Source: Myxococcales bacterium (GTDB lineage Bacteria > Myxococcota_A > Polyangia > JAHFDS01). From it: a stretch of DNA of 51,467 nucleotides. The translations under genes and the position numbers were made by a program. The notes beneath the pieces were generated by a model. That model ran no database searches and had not been told where the DNA came from. It was given only the letters and a program-made list of their open reading frames with translations. The stretch is taken from NCBI GenBank assembly GCA_023248855.1, contig JAHFDS010000014.1, positions 1 to 51,467 of the forward strand, written 5' to 3'. Below are positions 1-8,060 of the stretch, one piece after another (within the stretch, counting starts at the first letter, position 1; each line of letters begins with the position of its first letter).

Positions 1-1992
1 TGCATGCCGCGCACGTGCGCCGAGGCCGGCGCGAACTGCGGCCCCGTCTCCGACGGCTGCGGCGGCCTGCTCGCGTGCGGCACCTGCGCCACTGGCCAGA
101 TGTGCGGAGGTGGCGGCACGCCGAGCGTCTGCGGCTCGGGCGGTGGGCGCGACGGCGGCGCGGGTGGCGGCGGCAGCGGCATGTGCATGCCGCGCACCTG
201 CGCCCAGCTCCGCGCCAACTGCGGTCCGGTCTCCGACGGCTGTGGCGGGCTGCTCATGTGCGGCACCTGCGCGGCGCCCGACATCTGCGGCGGCGGCGGG
301 ACACCCAGCGTCTGCGGCGGCGGCTCGCGCGATGGCGGCCCCGCGTGCACGGGCCTGTGCATGCAGCAGGTGCCCTGCCCCGGCGGTGGCACCACGACGG
401 TCAGCGGCACCGTGGTCGCGCCGACGCCCCCGCAGTACGGCACGCCCGATCCGCTCTACAACGCGCTCGTCTACGTGCCGAACGGCACGGTGCGCCCGTT
501 TGCCGCCGGGGTCACCTGCGATCAATGCGGCGCGACCGCGTCGGGCAATCCGCTCGTCACCACGGTCACCGGCGCCAATGGCCGGTTCCGCCTCGAGAAC
601 GTCCCCGTGGGCGCCAACATCCCCCTCGTCATCCAGCTCGGCCGCTGGCGCCGGCAGGTCACCATCCCGCGCGTCACCGCCTGCCAGGACACCCCCATTG
701 GCACCGAGCTCACGCGCCTGCCACGCAACAAGACCGAGGGTGACATCCCGCAGATGGCGATGATGACGGGTGACGTCGATCCGCTCGAGTGCGTCCTGCG
801 CAAGATCGGCATCGACGACGCCGAGTTCACGCCACCGAATGGCCCGGGGCGCGTCCACTTCTACCTGCAAAATGGCGCCACCACCCCCGGCGCGCTCGAC
901 CAGGGCGACCTGTGGACGAACCCCATGGCGCTCGCGAGCTACGACCTCGTCATCCTAGCGTGCCAGGGAAGCGAGGACCGCACGTACTCCGGCCGGTACG
1001 GCCAGGCGCTCGTCAATTACACGAGCAGCGGCGGCCGCGTGTTCGCGACCCACTGGAACTACGGCTGGCTCGACCAGATCATGCCGTTCCGGTCCACCGC
1101 GCAATGGGTCAGCCAGGTGGTGCACGATACGTTCCCCATGCCCGACCCGATGCCCGCCGATGTCGACACCTCGTTCCCGAAGGGTGCGGCCTTCGCGCAA
1201 TGGCTCGGGCTCGTGGGCGCGCTGTCGTCGCAGCCCAACCACATCCGCATCTACAACCCACGACACGACCTCGACGCCGCGCTGCCGCCGGCACGGCAAT
1301 GGATCTCGAGCCCCAATCCGGCGACGATCCAGCACTACACGTTCAATACGCCCGTCAATGCCCCGGGCGACATGCAATGCGGCCGCGTCGTCTTCAGTGA
1401 TTTCCACGTCACCGCAGACACGCCAGGGACGTTCCCGCACACGGAGGGCATGCGATTCCCGACCGAGTGCCGCGTCGCGCCGCTGACCCCGCAGGAGAAG
1501 GTCATCGAGTTCATGCTGTTCGACCTCTCCTCGTGCATCGCGCCCGATGCCCCGTCGTGCACGCCGCGCACGTGCGCGCAGCAGAACCTCGCCTGTGGCC
1601 CCGCCGGCGACGGCTGTGGCGGCGTCCTCGATTGCGGCAGCTGCCAGGCCGGCCAGAGCTGCGGAGGAGGCGGCACGCCGGGCCAGTGCGGCGGCGGCTC
1701 GACCTGCACGGCGCGCACGTGCGCCCAGCAGAACCTGGCGTGCGGCCCCGCCGGTGACGGCTGCGGCGGCACCCTCGATTGCGGCATGTGCGTGCCCCCG
1801 CTGACCTGCGGCGGTGGCGGCATCCCCGGCCAGTGCGGCAACCGTCCGTGTGTCCCCCGCACGTGCGCCCAGGCCGGCGCCGAGTGCGGCATCATCGGCG
1901 ACGGCTGCGGGGGTCAGACCAGCTGCGGCCAGTGCGTCGCGCCCGACGTCTGCGGCGTCGGCGGCCCCAACAAGTGCGGGACGATCGGGTAA
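1..1992 (+). CDS. Cysteine-rich repeat protein, 5' end outside window
   Basis: The reading frame is open to the first base (a Cys codon precedes the first Met), so the N-terminus and any signal peptide are missing. Five copies of a 44-45-residue module are visible: two at the left end (about nt 1-135 and 184-318) and three at the right end (1558-1692, 1705-1839, 1849-1980). Each has the pattern C-x-x-RTCAQ, C-G-P, GDGCGG, CG-x-C and a GGGG turn, with about eight cysteines. Between them lie a segment like a carboxypeptidase-regulatory beta-sandwich (TGANGRFRLENVPVG) and a region with a flavodoxin/ThuA-like pattern (YDLVILACQGSED, GGRVFATHWNYGWL). The cysteine content implies an exported, disulfide-bonded surface protein. 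Such modules recur in myxobacterial secreted proteins, where automatic names are often misleading. No enzymatic role can be assigned. Confidence 0.8.
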   Translation, partial: CMPRTCAEAGANCGPVSDGCGGLLACGTCATGQMCGGGGTPSVCGSGGGRDGGAGGGGSGMCMPRTCAQLRANCGPVSDGCGGLLMCGTCAAPDICGGGGTPSVCGGGSRDGGPACTGLCMQQVPCPGGGTTTVSGTVVAPTPPQYGTPDPLYNALVYVPNGTVRPFAAGVTCDQCGATASGNPLVTTVTGANGRFRLENVPVGANIPLVIQLGRWRRQVTIPRVTACQDTPIGTELTRLPRNKTEGDIPQMAMMTGDVDPLECVLRKIGIDDAEFTPPNGPGRVHFYLQNGATTPGALDQGDLWTNPMALASYDLVILACQGSEDRTYSGRYGQALVNYTSSGGRVFATHWNYGWLDQIMPFRSTAQWVSQVVHDTFPMPDPMPADVDTSFPKGAAFAQWLGLVGALSSQPNHIRIYNPRHDLDAALPPARQWISSPNPATIQHYTFNTPVNAPGDMQCGRVVFSDFHVTADTPGTFPHTEGMRFPTECRVAPLTPQEKVIEFMLFDLSSCIAPDAPSCTPRTCAQQNLACGPAGDGCGGVLDCGSCQAGQSCGGGGTPGQCGGGSTCTARTCAQQNLACGPAGDGCGGTLDCGMCVPPLTCGGGGIPGQCGNRPCVPRTCAQAGAECGIIGDGCGGQTSCGQCVAPDVCGVGGPNKCGTIG

Positions 1993-2122
1993 ACGCGCCC
2001 GGTTACTGGTAGACGCAGCAGGAAGAACGGCCTTCGAGCCCGCTGCGTCCGCACGGTTCCGCACTCTTGCACTCTTCGCCAGCTTGCGCGCCCTGCCGGC
2101 TGGGCGGTACGCTCCGAGCTTC

Positions 2123-2752
2123 ATGTTCAACCTGAAAGCCGTTCGCAACGGCCTCGGCTACCTTCGCTCACATCCGAGCTTCCTCTTCCAGGCCGCCAAG
2201 GACGCCACCCGGCTCCAGATCGACATCCCGCTCGACCTCCTGCGCTGGGCGGTCGCGAAGATGCCGAAGAAGGGCAAGCTCGCTGGCCTCGAGGTCTACG
2301 CGAACCCGCCTGCGCTCGGCATTGCGGCGACGCTCGACCTGTTCGGTACCCAGATGCGCGTGACCGCCGACGTGGGCTTCGACGCCGTGTCGGCGCGCAG
2401 CGAGGAGCTGCGCATCGAGCTGCGAATCGCCGAGCTCAAGATCAGCGCGCCACCGAACAGCCCTGCCGCGCAGATGCTGGGCGCGATGGACCTCAAGCGG
2501 CCGGGCAACCTGCTTGGCTTTCTGCCCAAGAAGCCCCCCGGCCTGGTGGAGGCGCGCGACGATCGCTTCGTCTTCGACCTGATGCTGGTGCCCGCGCTCA
2601 AGGGCAATCGCGGGTTAAAGCGCGCCCTCGAGGTGCTGCAGGACGTGGTCCACATCAAGGAGGTACGGACGAGCGGCGACCTCCTGACGATCGGCCTCGG
2701 CGTGCAGGTGGGCGCCCTGCCCGGTGCGCTCGTCAAGCTCCGCACAGCGTAG
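2123..2752 (+). CDS. Conserved hypothetical protein, 209 aa
   Basis: The start is the ATG at 2123, because the hexamer TACGCT at 2108-2113 sits nine bases before it, as at other starts in this window. The frame is open further upstream, but that part has shadow-like composition. The protein begins MFNLKAVRNGLGYLRSHPSF, has no signal peptide, and is rich in alternating hydrophobic and charged residues that suggest beta strands. A Lys/Pro stretch (FLPKKPPGLVEARDDRF) lies near residue 140. I do not recognise a family. It ends ten bases before the P-loop/SLOG gene, so the two are probably co-transcribed. Confidence 0.7.
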   Translation: MFNLKAVRNGLGYLRSHPSFLFQAAKDATRLQIDIPLDLLRWAVAKMPKKGKLAGLEVYANPPALGIAATLDLFGTQMRVTADVGFDAVSARSEELRIELRIAELKISAPPNSPAAQMLGAMDLKRPGNLLGFLPKKPPGLVEARDDRFVFDLMLVPALKGNRGLKRALEVLQDVVHIKEVRTSGDLLTIGLGVQVGALPGALVKLRTA

Positions 2753-2762
2753 CAGGCGTTCG

Positions 2763-4079
2763 ATGTCCTCCGCGCTCCTCGGCAAGAGTCCCCTCCGCAC
2801 CATCGAGACCTCCCTCGGCCCGCTCGGCCCCGGCGCGCTCGGCCTCGTGCTCGCCCGCACCGGAGTCGGCAAGACCGCCTTCCTCGTGCAGATCGCGCTC
2901 GACGTGCTCGCGCGCGAGCGCGGAGTGCTGCACTTCGCCCTTGGGCAGGCGCTCGACCTCGTGCAGTCGTACTACGAGACGCTCTACGAGGACCTCTGTG
3001 TGGCGTCCGGGGCCAGCAGCGCGGGCGGCCGCGAGGCGGCCTGGACGGAGCTCCTGCGGCGTCGCATCATCCAGGCCTTCGCCGAGCGCGCCATCTCCGC
3101 CGACCGGGTCGAGAAGGCGCTCGACACGTTTGCCCAGTCGCTCGCGTTCCGCCCCGAGGTCATCCTCATCGACGGCTTCGATTGGTCGGGCGCGGTGGCC
3201 TCGACGGCCGCGACGCTGGGCGCCTTCAAGTCGTTCGCGCGGCGCGTCGGGGCCGAGCTCTGGATGAGCGCGCCGATGCCACGCGCGGCGGGCGCGCCGA
3301 GCCGGCTGCCGGTGCCGTGCGACGGCTACGCCGCCATCATCGATCGCGCGCTGGTCCTCGAGCCGACCGGACCGGACGTCTCCGTACAGGTGGTGCTCGA
3401 GCGCGGAGTCGAGGGCCCGGAGGCGGCGTTGCGACTGCCGCTCGTGCGACTGCAGCCCGACACGCTTCGCCTCGCCACCGCCGACGGCGAGGAGGAGGGT
3501 AGCGGGCCGCGCTTTCCGCGCAGCGCGTACACCCTGCTCTCGGGCGCCGCGCAGGGCGCGGAGGCCGAGTTCGGCGCCTGCGCCGAGCGCCACGGCATCG
3601 CCGAGATCAACTTCTCGTTCGAGGGACACGCGGCGGCACGCACGCGGGGCCTCTTGCAGCTGTCGGAGCAGGAGCTGCGCCAGGGCGACGTGAGCTCGCC
3701 GAAGCTGACCCTGCACATCGCGCGCACCTACCCGGGCACGCCGATCTTCCGCAAGGTGCTGCAATCGATCTGGCACCAGGTCCACACCGCGGGCGAGGTG
3801 TTCGTCGTGGGCAGCATCCTGCCCGACGACACGATCAAGGGGGGAACCGGCTGGGCGGCCGAGCTGGCCAAGCACGAGCAGAAGCCGCTACGCGTCTACG
3901 ACCAGGAGCGCCACGCCTGGGCGTTCTGGAACGGCCTCGCCTTCGAGCCCGATCCCGCGCCGATCATCACGCGCACCCGCTTCACCGGCACCGGCACCCG
4001 CTTTCTCACCGACGACGGCCGCGCCGCCATCCGCGGGCTGTTCGAGCGGTCGTTCGGCAAGCCGGCCGCCAAGGGCTGA
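2763..4079 (+). CDS. P-loop ATPase (RecA/KaiC-like) fused to a SLOG-like Rossmann domain
   Basis: The 438-residue protein has two parts. Residues 1-240 form a RecA/KaiC-like ATPase, with Walker A ARTGVGKT at 31-38 and a Walker B-like strand VILIDGFDW at 133-141. Residues 250-400 carry two signatures of the SLOG nucleotide-binding superfamily: a first strand and glycine loop, LLSGAAQGAEAEFGACAERH (259-277), and a later KGGTGWAAELAKHEQKPLRVYD (core GGTGWA, 359-380). The start at 2763 is ten bases after the upstream stop. A terminator follows immediately. ATP hydrolysis and binding of a nucleotide or NAD-like ligand are inferred from the families; the biological role is unknown. KaiC-like single-domain relatives occur widely in deltaproteobacteria, but I do not recall this C-terminal fusion. 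Confidence 0.75.
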   Translation: MSSALLGKSPLRTIETSLGPLGPGALGLVLARTGVGKTAFLVQIALDVLARERGVLHFALGQALDLVQSYYETLYEDLCVASGASSAGGREAAWTELLRRRIIQAFAERAISADRVEKALDTFAQSLAFRPEVILIDGFDWSGAVASTAATLGAFKSFARRVGAELWMSAPMPRAAGAPSRLPVPCDGYAAIIDRALVLEPTGPDVSVQVVLERGVEGPEAALRLPLVRLQPDTLRLATADGEEEGSGPRFPRSAYTLLSGAAQGAEAEFGACAERHGIAEINFSFEGHAAARTRGLLQLSEQELRQGDVSSPKLTLHIARTYPGTPIFRKVLQSIWHQVHTAGEVFVVGSILPDDTIKGGTGWAAELAKHEQKPLRVYDQERHAWAFWNGLAFEPDPAPIITRTRFTGTGTRFLTDDGRAAIRGLFERSFGKPAAKG

Positions 4080-4082
4080 ACG

Positions 4083-4108
4083 GGCGGCGCAGGCCGCCGT
4101 TTCCTTTT
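4083..4108 (+). terminator. Rho-independent terminator after the P-loop/SLOG gene
   Basis: A six-pair GC stem (GGCGGC 4083-4088 with GCCGCC 4093-4098, loop GCAG) is followed by TTTCCTTTT. It starts four bases after the stop codon and is the clearest intrinsic terminator in the window. Confidence 0.7.
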
Positions 4109-4200
4109 CGTAACGCGATGCAGCGCAACGGATGGGAATCCGTGTGGACAGGGTTTTCCTGATTGATCCAGGACAAGTACAACATTCTTCGCACAGTCTG

Positions 4201-4229
4201 TTGACACCACGCGTCATGCGAATTAGCTT
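4201..4229 (+). promoter_or_regulatory. Sigma-70-type promoter of the small phasin-like gene
   Basis: A perfect TTGACA -35 box at 4201-4206 is followed, after 17 bases, by TAGCTT at 4224-4229. It lies in the AT-richer gap after the terminator. The predicted transcript would start near 4236, leaving a short leader with AGGAG at 4241-4245, seven bases before the ATG at 4253. Confidence 0.55.
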
Positions 4230-4252
4230 CTGCGTCAACAAGGAGCGACCCC

Positions 4253-4651
4253 ATGGCGAAGAAGGACGACAGCATGTTCGAGACCACCCCCTCCACGAAG
4301 AACGGCGCCGAGACCGCGGCCCCGGTCGAGGACACCGTCGGCGCGGCCACGGAGCTCGTGGGCACCGTCCTGCAGCGCGTCCTGTCCGGCCTGGGCAACC
4401 TCTCGGTCGAGAAGGCCAAGCTCATCGGCAAGGCGATTGACCTCGGCGAGACCGCGGCCACCTCGGCGGTCAAGCTGGTACGCGACGCCAACGAGGCCGA
4501 GACCTCCACCGAGCGACAGGTCCTCGGCACGGTCGAGCGCCTCCTCTCCGGCTGGCTCCGCTGGGGCGGGCAGTCGGTGCAGGCCGTGGCCAGCGTCGCC
4601 ACGCTCCGCAACGCGCCCGCCCCCAAGGCGGAGTCGCGCGCCCAGGCCTAG
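4253..4651 (+). CDS. Small helical phasin-like hypothetical protein, 132 aa
   Basis: The start is well set by AGGAG seven bases upstream and by a dedicated promoter. The protein begins MAKKDDSMFETTPSTKNGAE and has no signal peptide. Its disordered N-terminus is followed by a long amphipathic alanine/valine-rich helical region (residues 28-115) with one tryptophan patch (SGWLRWGGQSV), then an Ala/Pro tail. Length and composition resemble phasins and other granule- or membrane-associated helical proteins, but no signature residue proves it. Its own promoter and strong ribosome site suggest high expression as a single-gene unit. Confidence 0.7.
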   Translation: MAKKDDSMFETTPSTKNGAETAAPVEDTVGAATELVGTVLQRVLSGLGNLSVEKAKLIGKAIDLGETAATSAVKLVRDANEAETSTERQVLGTVERLLSGWLRWGGQSVQAVASVATLRNAPAPKAESRAQA

Positions 4652-4706
4652 CCACGAACGAATCCTCGCCTCCCGTCCTCTGGACCCCTCCCTCTCCCAT
4701 CGGCGT

Positions 4707-4740
4707 CCTCCCACGCCGGCAGAGGGCGGGAGGCATTTTC
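4707..4740. terminator. Possible bidirectional terminator between convergent genes
   Basis: CCTCCC (4707-4712) can pair with GGGAGG (4728-4733) and is followed by CATTTT on the plus strand. The loop is long (15 bases), so it is a weak candidate. It lies between the plus-strand 132-residue gene and the minus-strand gene ending at 4747. Confidence 0.3.
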
Positions 4741-4746
4741 TGCCAG

Positions 4747-5049
4747 CTATCCCACCAGCAGGGCGCTCCGAATCGCCGTGAGCACGCGGGCCTGAGCGGC
4801 GCGCATGCGATCGTCGGCGTTGCCGAAGACCACGACCGAGACGCCGGCGTCCTGACGGACCAGCGAGACCGTGCCGTCAGGGGTGCGGAGGCGCACGTCG
4901 CGCCAACGCTCCGGCGGCGGGGCCTTCGGCATCACCAGCGCACCGTCGACCATCGCGATCACCGATGCGTAGCCGTCCGCGGCCAGCTGCGAGAGCACCC
5001 GCTCGAGCGGCGGCGGCTCGGTGCAGGGGATGCGTTCCTCGAGACCCAT
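4747..5049 (-). CDS. Conserved hypothetical protein, 100 aa
   Basis: A longer frame exists, but the ATG at 5049 is preceded exactly six bases upstream by TATCCT (minus strand 5061-5056), matching the leaderless pattern in this window. The protein begins MGLEERIPCTEPPPLERVLS and contains VIAMVDGALVMPK, then a basic patch and a C-terminal helix. It has no signal peptide or transmembrane segment. The strand pattern faintly recalls small roadblock/longin-type proteins, but this is a guess. It is divergent from the phosphohexomutase gene, with only 55 bases between the two starts. Confidence 0.6.
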   Translation of the reverse strand: MGLEERIPCTEPPPLERVLSQLAADGYASVIAMVDGALVMPKAPPPERWRDVRLRTPDGTVSLVRQDAGVSVVVFGNADDRMRAAQARVLTAIRSALLVG

Positions 5050-5055
5050 TCCGGG

Positions 5056-5095
5056 AGGATACCCCGCGCCGTCTCCTGACCGGCCGCAGTATGCT
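5056..5095. promoter_or_regulatory. Divergent promoter pair with -10 boxes next to both start codons
   Basis: TATCCT on the minus strand (5061-5056) lies six bases before the ATG at 5049. TATGCT on the plus strand (5090-5095) lies nine bases before the ATG at 5105. No Shine-Dalgarno sequence fits in either gap. Transcripts are therefore predicted to begin at or next to the start codons. Confidence 0.5.
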
Positions 5096-5104
5096 GCCAC
5101 GGCC

Positions 5105-6838
5105 ATGAGAGCCGACCTCGCTGCCTCCGTCCGCGCCTGGATCGCGGACGACCCCGATCCCTCCACCCGCGCCGAGCTCGAGGCGCTGCTCGAGGCCGGC
5201 AACGAGGCGGAGCTGGCCGACCGCTTCGCCGGGCGCCTCGAGTTCGGCACTGCGGGCCTGCGCGGCGTGCTCGGCGGCGGCCCGAACCGCATGAACCGCG
5301 CGGTGGTCATCGCGGCGACCGCGGGCCTGTGCGACCACCTGGCGACGAGCGGCCTTCGCGCCCGGGGCCTCGTCATCGCCTACGATGGCCGCCGCCTGTC
5401 TCGCGAGTTCGCCGAAGAGGCCGCGCGGGTGGCGGCCGGTCGAGGCATCGTCGCGCACCTGTTCTCGCACCTCGCGCCGACGCCCCTGGCCGCCTTCGCG
5501 GTCGGCGCCCTCGGCGTCGGAGCGGGCGTCATGATCACCGCCAGCCACAACCCGCCCGAGTACAACGGCTACAAGGCCTACTGGGACAACGGCGCGCAGA
5601 TCATCCCGCCGACCGACGTCGCGATCGCCGCCGCGATCAAGCGCGTGGGCTCGATCGCGCGCGTGCCAAGACCCGCGCTCGCCGCGGCGCGCACCGCCGG
5701 CCTCGTGGTGGACGTGCCACCACGCGTGCAGGCGGCCTACCTCGACGCGATCGCCGGGCTCGTGCGGCCCGGGCCGGGGCGCGACGCGCTCGGCATCGTC
5801 TACACCGCGATGCACGGCGTCGGCGGCGCGCTGGTCCAGCAGGCCCTCGCGCGCGCCGGCTTTCGCAAGCTGCACCTCGTCGCCGAGCAGTTCGAGCCCG
5901 ACGGCGCGTTCCCGACCGTGGCGTTCCCGAACCCCGAGGAGCCTGGGGCGCTCGACCTCTCGCTCGCGCTCGCAGAGAAGACCAGCGCCGACATCGTGCT
6001 CGCGAACGACCCCGACGCGGACCGCCTCGCGGTGGCGGCGCGGCGAAAGGACGGCACGTTCGCCGCGCTGTCGGGCAACGAGATCGGCGCGTTGCTCGCC
6101 GGCCACACCGTCGAGGGCGCCCCGGATCCGGCGCGGGCGCTGGCCATCACGACCATCGTATCGTCGCCGTTCCTCGGCGCCATGTGCGAGCGGCTCGGCG
6201 TGCGCTACGAGGAGACGCTGACCGGCTTCAAGTGGATCGCGAACCGCGCCATGGCCCTTTTCGCCTCGGAGGGCCTGGAGTTCCGCTTCGGCTACGAGGA
6301 GGCGCTTGGCTACACGGTCGGCACGATCGTGCGGGACAAGGACGGCGTCGGCTCGGCGCTGGTGCTGGCGGATCTCGCGGCGCGCGAGAAGGCCGCCGGG
6401 CGCACGCTCTGGGAGCGGCTCGACCAGCTCTACCGGCGCTACGGTTACTACGCGAGCGGCGCCAAGAACATCACGCACAAGGGCCAGGATGGCGCGCAGC
6501 GCATCGCGGCCACGATGGAGGCGCTCCGCGCCACGCCGCCCGAGCGCGTCGGCGCCTCTGCCGTGCGCGCGATGACCGACGTGGACCGCGGCGTGCGCCT
6601 CCGGCCCGGCGGCGCGAGCGAGCCGATCACGCTGCCGCGCTCGAACGTCATCGCATTCGCCTTGGCGGATGGGTCGCGTATCACCGTGCGGCCGAGCGGC
6701 ACCGAGCCGAAGATCAAGTTCTACTTCGACGTGCGCGAGGAGGTGCTCGGCGACGAGCCGATGGCCGCGGCCCGTGCGCGCGCGGCGGGCCGTCTGGGCG
6801 AGCTCGAGCGCGCCTTCATGGCGCTCGTCAGAGATTGA
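5105..6838 (+). CDS. Phosphohexomutase (phosphoglucomutase/phosphomannomutase family)
   Basis: The enzyme interconverts hexose 1- and 6-phosphates through a phosphoserine intermediate. All four family signatures are present in order: the phosphoserine loop TASHNPPEYNGYK with Ser147, the metal-binding loop DPDADR (302-307), the sugar-binding loop GYEEALGY, and the phosphate-binding loop RPSGTEPKIKFY near the C-terminus. At 577 residues it matches the long 'phospho-sugar mutase' branch (PgcA/PGM2-like, about 550-600 aa) rather than the 450-residue ManB/GlmM branch. The ATG at 5105 follows TATGCT. Whether glucose, mannose or pentose phosphate is preferred cannot be read from the sequence, so no symbol is given. 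Confidence 0.92.
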   Translation: MRADLAASVRAWIADDPDPSTRAELEALLEAGNEAELADRFAGRLEFGTAGLRGVLGGGPNRMNRAVVIAATAGLCDHLATSGLRARGLVIAYDGRRLSREFAEEAARVAAGRGIVAHLFSHLAPTPLAAFAVGALGVGAGVMITASHNPPEYNGYKAYWDNGAQIIPPTDVAIAAAIKRVGSIARVPRPALAAARTAGLVVDVPPRVQAAYLDAIAGLVRPGPGRDALGIVYTAMHGVGGALVQQALARAGFRKLHLVAEQFEPDGAFPTVAFPNPEEPGALDLSLALAEKTSADIVLANDPDADRLAVAARRKDGTFAALSGNEIGALLAGHTVEGAPDPARALAITTIVSSPFLGAMCERLGVRYEETLTGFKWIANRAMALFASEGLEFRFGYEEALGYTVGTIVRDKDGVGSALVLADLAAREKAAGRTLWERLDQLYRRYGYYASGAKNITHKGQDGAQRIAATMEALRATPPERVGASAVRAMTDVDRGVRLRPGGASEPITLPRSNVIAFALADGSRITVRPSGTEPKIKFYFDVREEVLGDEPMAAARARAAGRLGELERAFMALVRD

Positions 6839-6871
6839 AAGACGCATCACCCAGCCTGATACGATGTCAGG

Positions 6872-8050
6872 GTGTCGCCCCAGCGCCATCGCGGGGATCT
6901 CCTGGCCCCGGACCCGAAGCGTCCGGTAGGCCTGATGCTGTCGGGCGGCGGCGCACGCGGGGCATTCCAGGTCGGGGTGTGGAAGGCGCTCTGCGAGCAC
7001 CCGCGGGGCCTGCGGGGCCGACCCGCGGTCGTCAGCGGCACCTCCGCCGGCGCGCTCAACGGCGCGCTCATCGCCGCGGACGTGCCGCCCGATCGCATGC
7101 TGGCCTTCTGGCTCGATCTGGCGGAGCGGCCCCCGGTGCGCGCGAACGAGGTCTTCTTCCGCACGCTCGAGGGGGCGCTGGCGCGGCTGGCGGTGCGCGA
7201 GCCGGTGCGGGGCGTGCGCCCGCGCTGGCGCGAGCTGCGCATCCTCGGCTCGCTCCTGCGGCGCCACCGCTGGTACCGCGCGAGTGGCCTTCTGTCGATG
7301 GTGCTGGAGTTCGCGATGACCGCGCGCTTCGACTCGCTGTCGGACCTGCTCGACGGCATCGGGACGAGCTACCTGTTCGACACGACGCCGCTGCGCGAAC
7401 GGCTCGCGGAGGCGATCGGCGGGTGCACGCTCCGGAGCACGGTCCGCCTGGCCATCAACGCCGTCGACGTGCGCACGGGCGGAGTGGTCCGCATCGTCAA
7501 TCACCCGCCCGCCAAGGCCAGCCAGGCGGCATCACGCCACTACCGCTACGAGCCGGTGATCTCGCTCGACATGATCCTCGCGAGCGCGTCGATTCCCCTC
7601 CTGTTCAACCCGGTCCAGATCGGCGATCAGCTGCTGTGGGATGGTGGCCTGCTGGTCAATTCACCGATGGCGCCGGCGGTCGCGCTCGGCGCGCGCAGGC
7701 TGGTTCCGGTGCTCGTGACCACCGGGCCCGCGCACCCGGGCGCGAAGCCGACGACCTTCGGCAGCGCGATCGAGCGGCTCGCGGATGCGTTCCTCGAGAA
7801 CGCCTACAACATCGACCGCAAGCTGCTGCTCGACCGAAACGCGCTGGCGGCGCGCACCAGGGCGCCGGAGCTCGCGGTGGTCGAGCTCTTCCGCGCCATC
7901 CGTCCCGGGTCGAGCACGCTGTTCGATGCCGGCTCGTACCTCTACTTCGAGCCGCGCATGCTGCGTGCGATGCACGACGCCGGCGAGCACGCGGCACGAG
8001 CCTGGCTCGACCAGGGCCCGGAGATCGACTCGCGCGACCGCGAGGAGTGA
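6872..8050 (+). CDS. Patatin-like phospholipase
   Basis: This is a serine lipid acyl hydrolase of the patatin family. The oxyanion-hole loop LSGGGARGAFQVGVWKAL lies at residues 23-40, the nucleophile motif GTSAG at 56-60 (Ser58), and the dyad aspartate in WDGG (Asp257), so the catalytic dyad is intact. The length of 392 aa is normal for bacterial patatins. There is no signal peptide, so it is cytoplasmic or delivered by another route. The GTG at 6872 lies six bases after TACGAT (6860-6865), with TTGAAA 19 bases further upstream. The next gene starts ten bases after its stop and may share its transcript. Confidence 0.9.
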   Translation: MSPQRHRGDLLAPDPKRPVGLMLSGGGARGAFQVGVWKALCEHPRGLRGRPAVVSGTSAGALNGALIAADVPPDRMLAFWLDLAERPPVRANEVFFRTLEGALARLAVREPVRGVRPRWRELRILGSLLRRHRWYRASGLLSMVLEFAMTARFDSLSDLLDGIGTSYLFDTTPLRERLAEAIGGCTLRSTVRLAINAVDVRTGGVVRIVNHPPAKASQAASRHYRYEPVISLDMILASASIPLLFNPVQIGDQLLWDGGLLVNSPMAPAVALGARRLVPVLVTTGPAHPGAKPTTFGSAIERLADAFLENAYNIDRKLLLDRNALAARTRAPELAVVELFRAIRPGSSTLFDAGSYLYFEPRMLRAMHDAGEHAARAWLDQGPEIDSRDREE

Positions 8051-8060
8051 CGCGCTGACG

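Noticed and set aside
1558-1839. Near-identical direct repeats of about 135 bases
   Set aside because: As a mobile or CRISPR feature: they are in-frame cysteine modules of a protein, already described there.
4877-7504. Antisense open frame of 875 codons opposite the phosphohexomutase and patatin genes
   Set aside because: The sense strand carries all catalytic motifs of two enzymes. The antisense product is Arg/His/Ala-rich noise.
5329-8058. 909-codon plus-strand frame overlapping the phosphohexomutase and patatin genes
   Set aside because: It reads an out-of-frame, Arg-rich version of both genes, typical of high-GC DNA.
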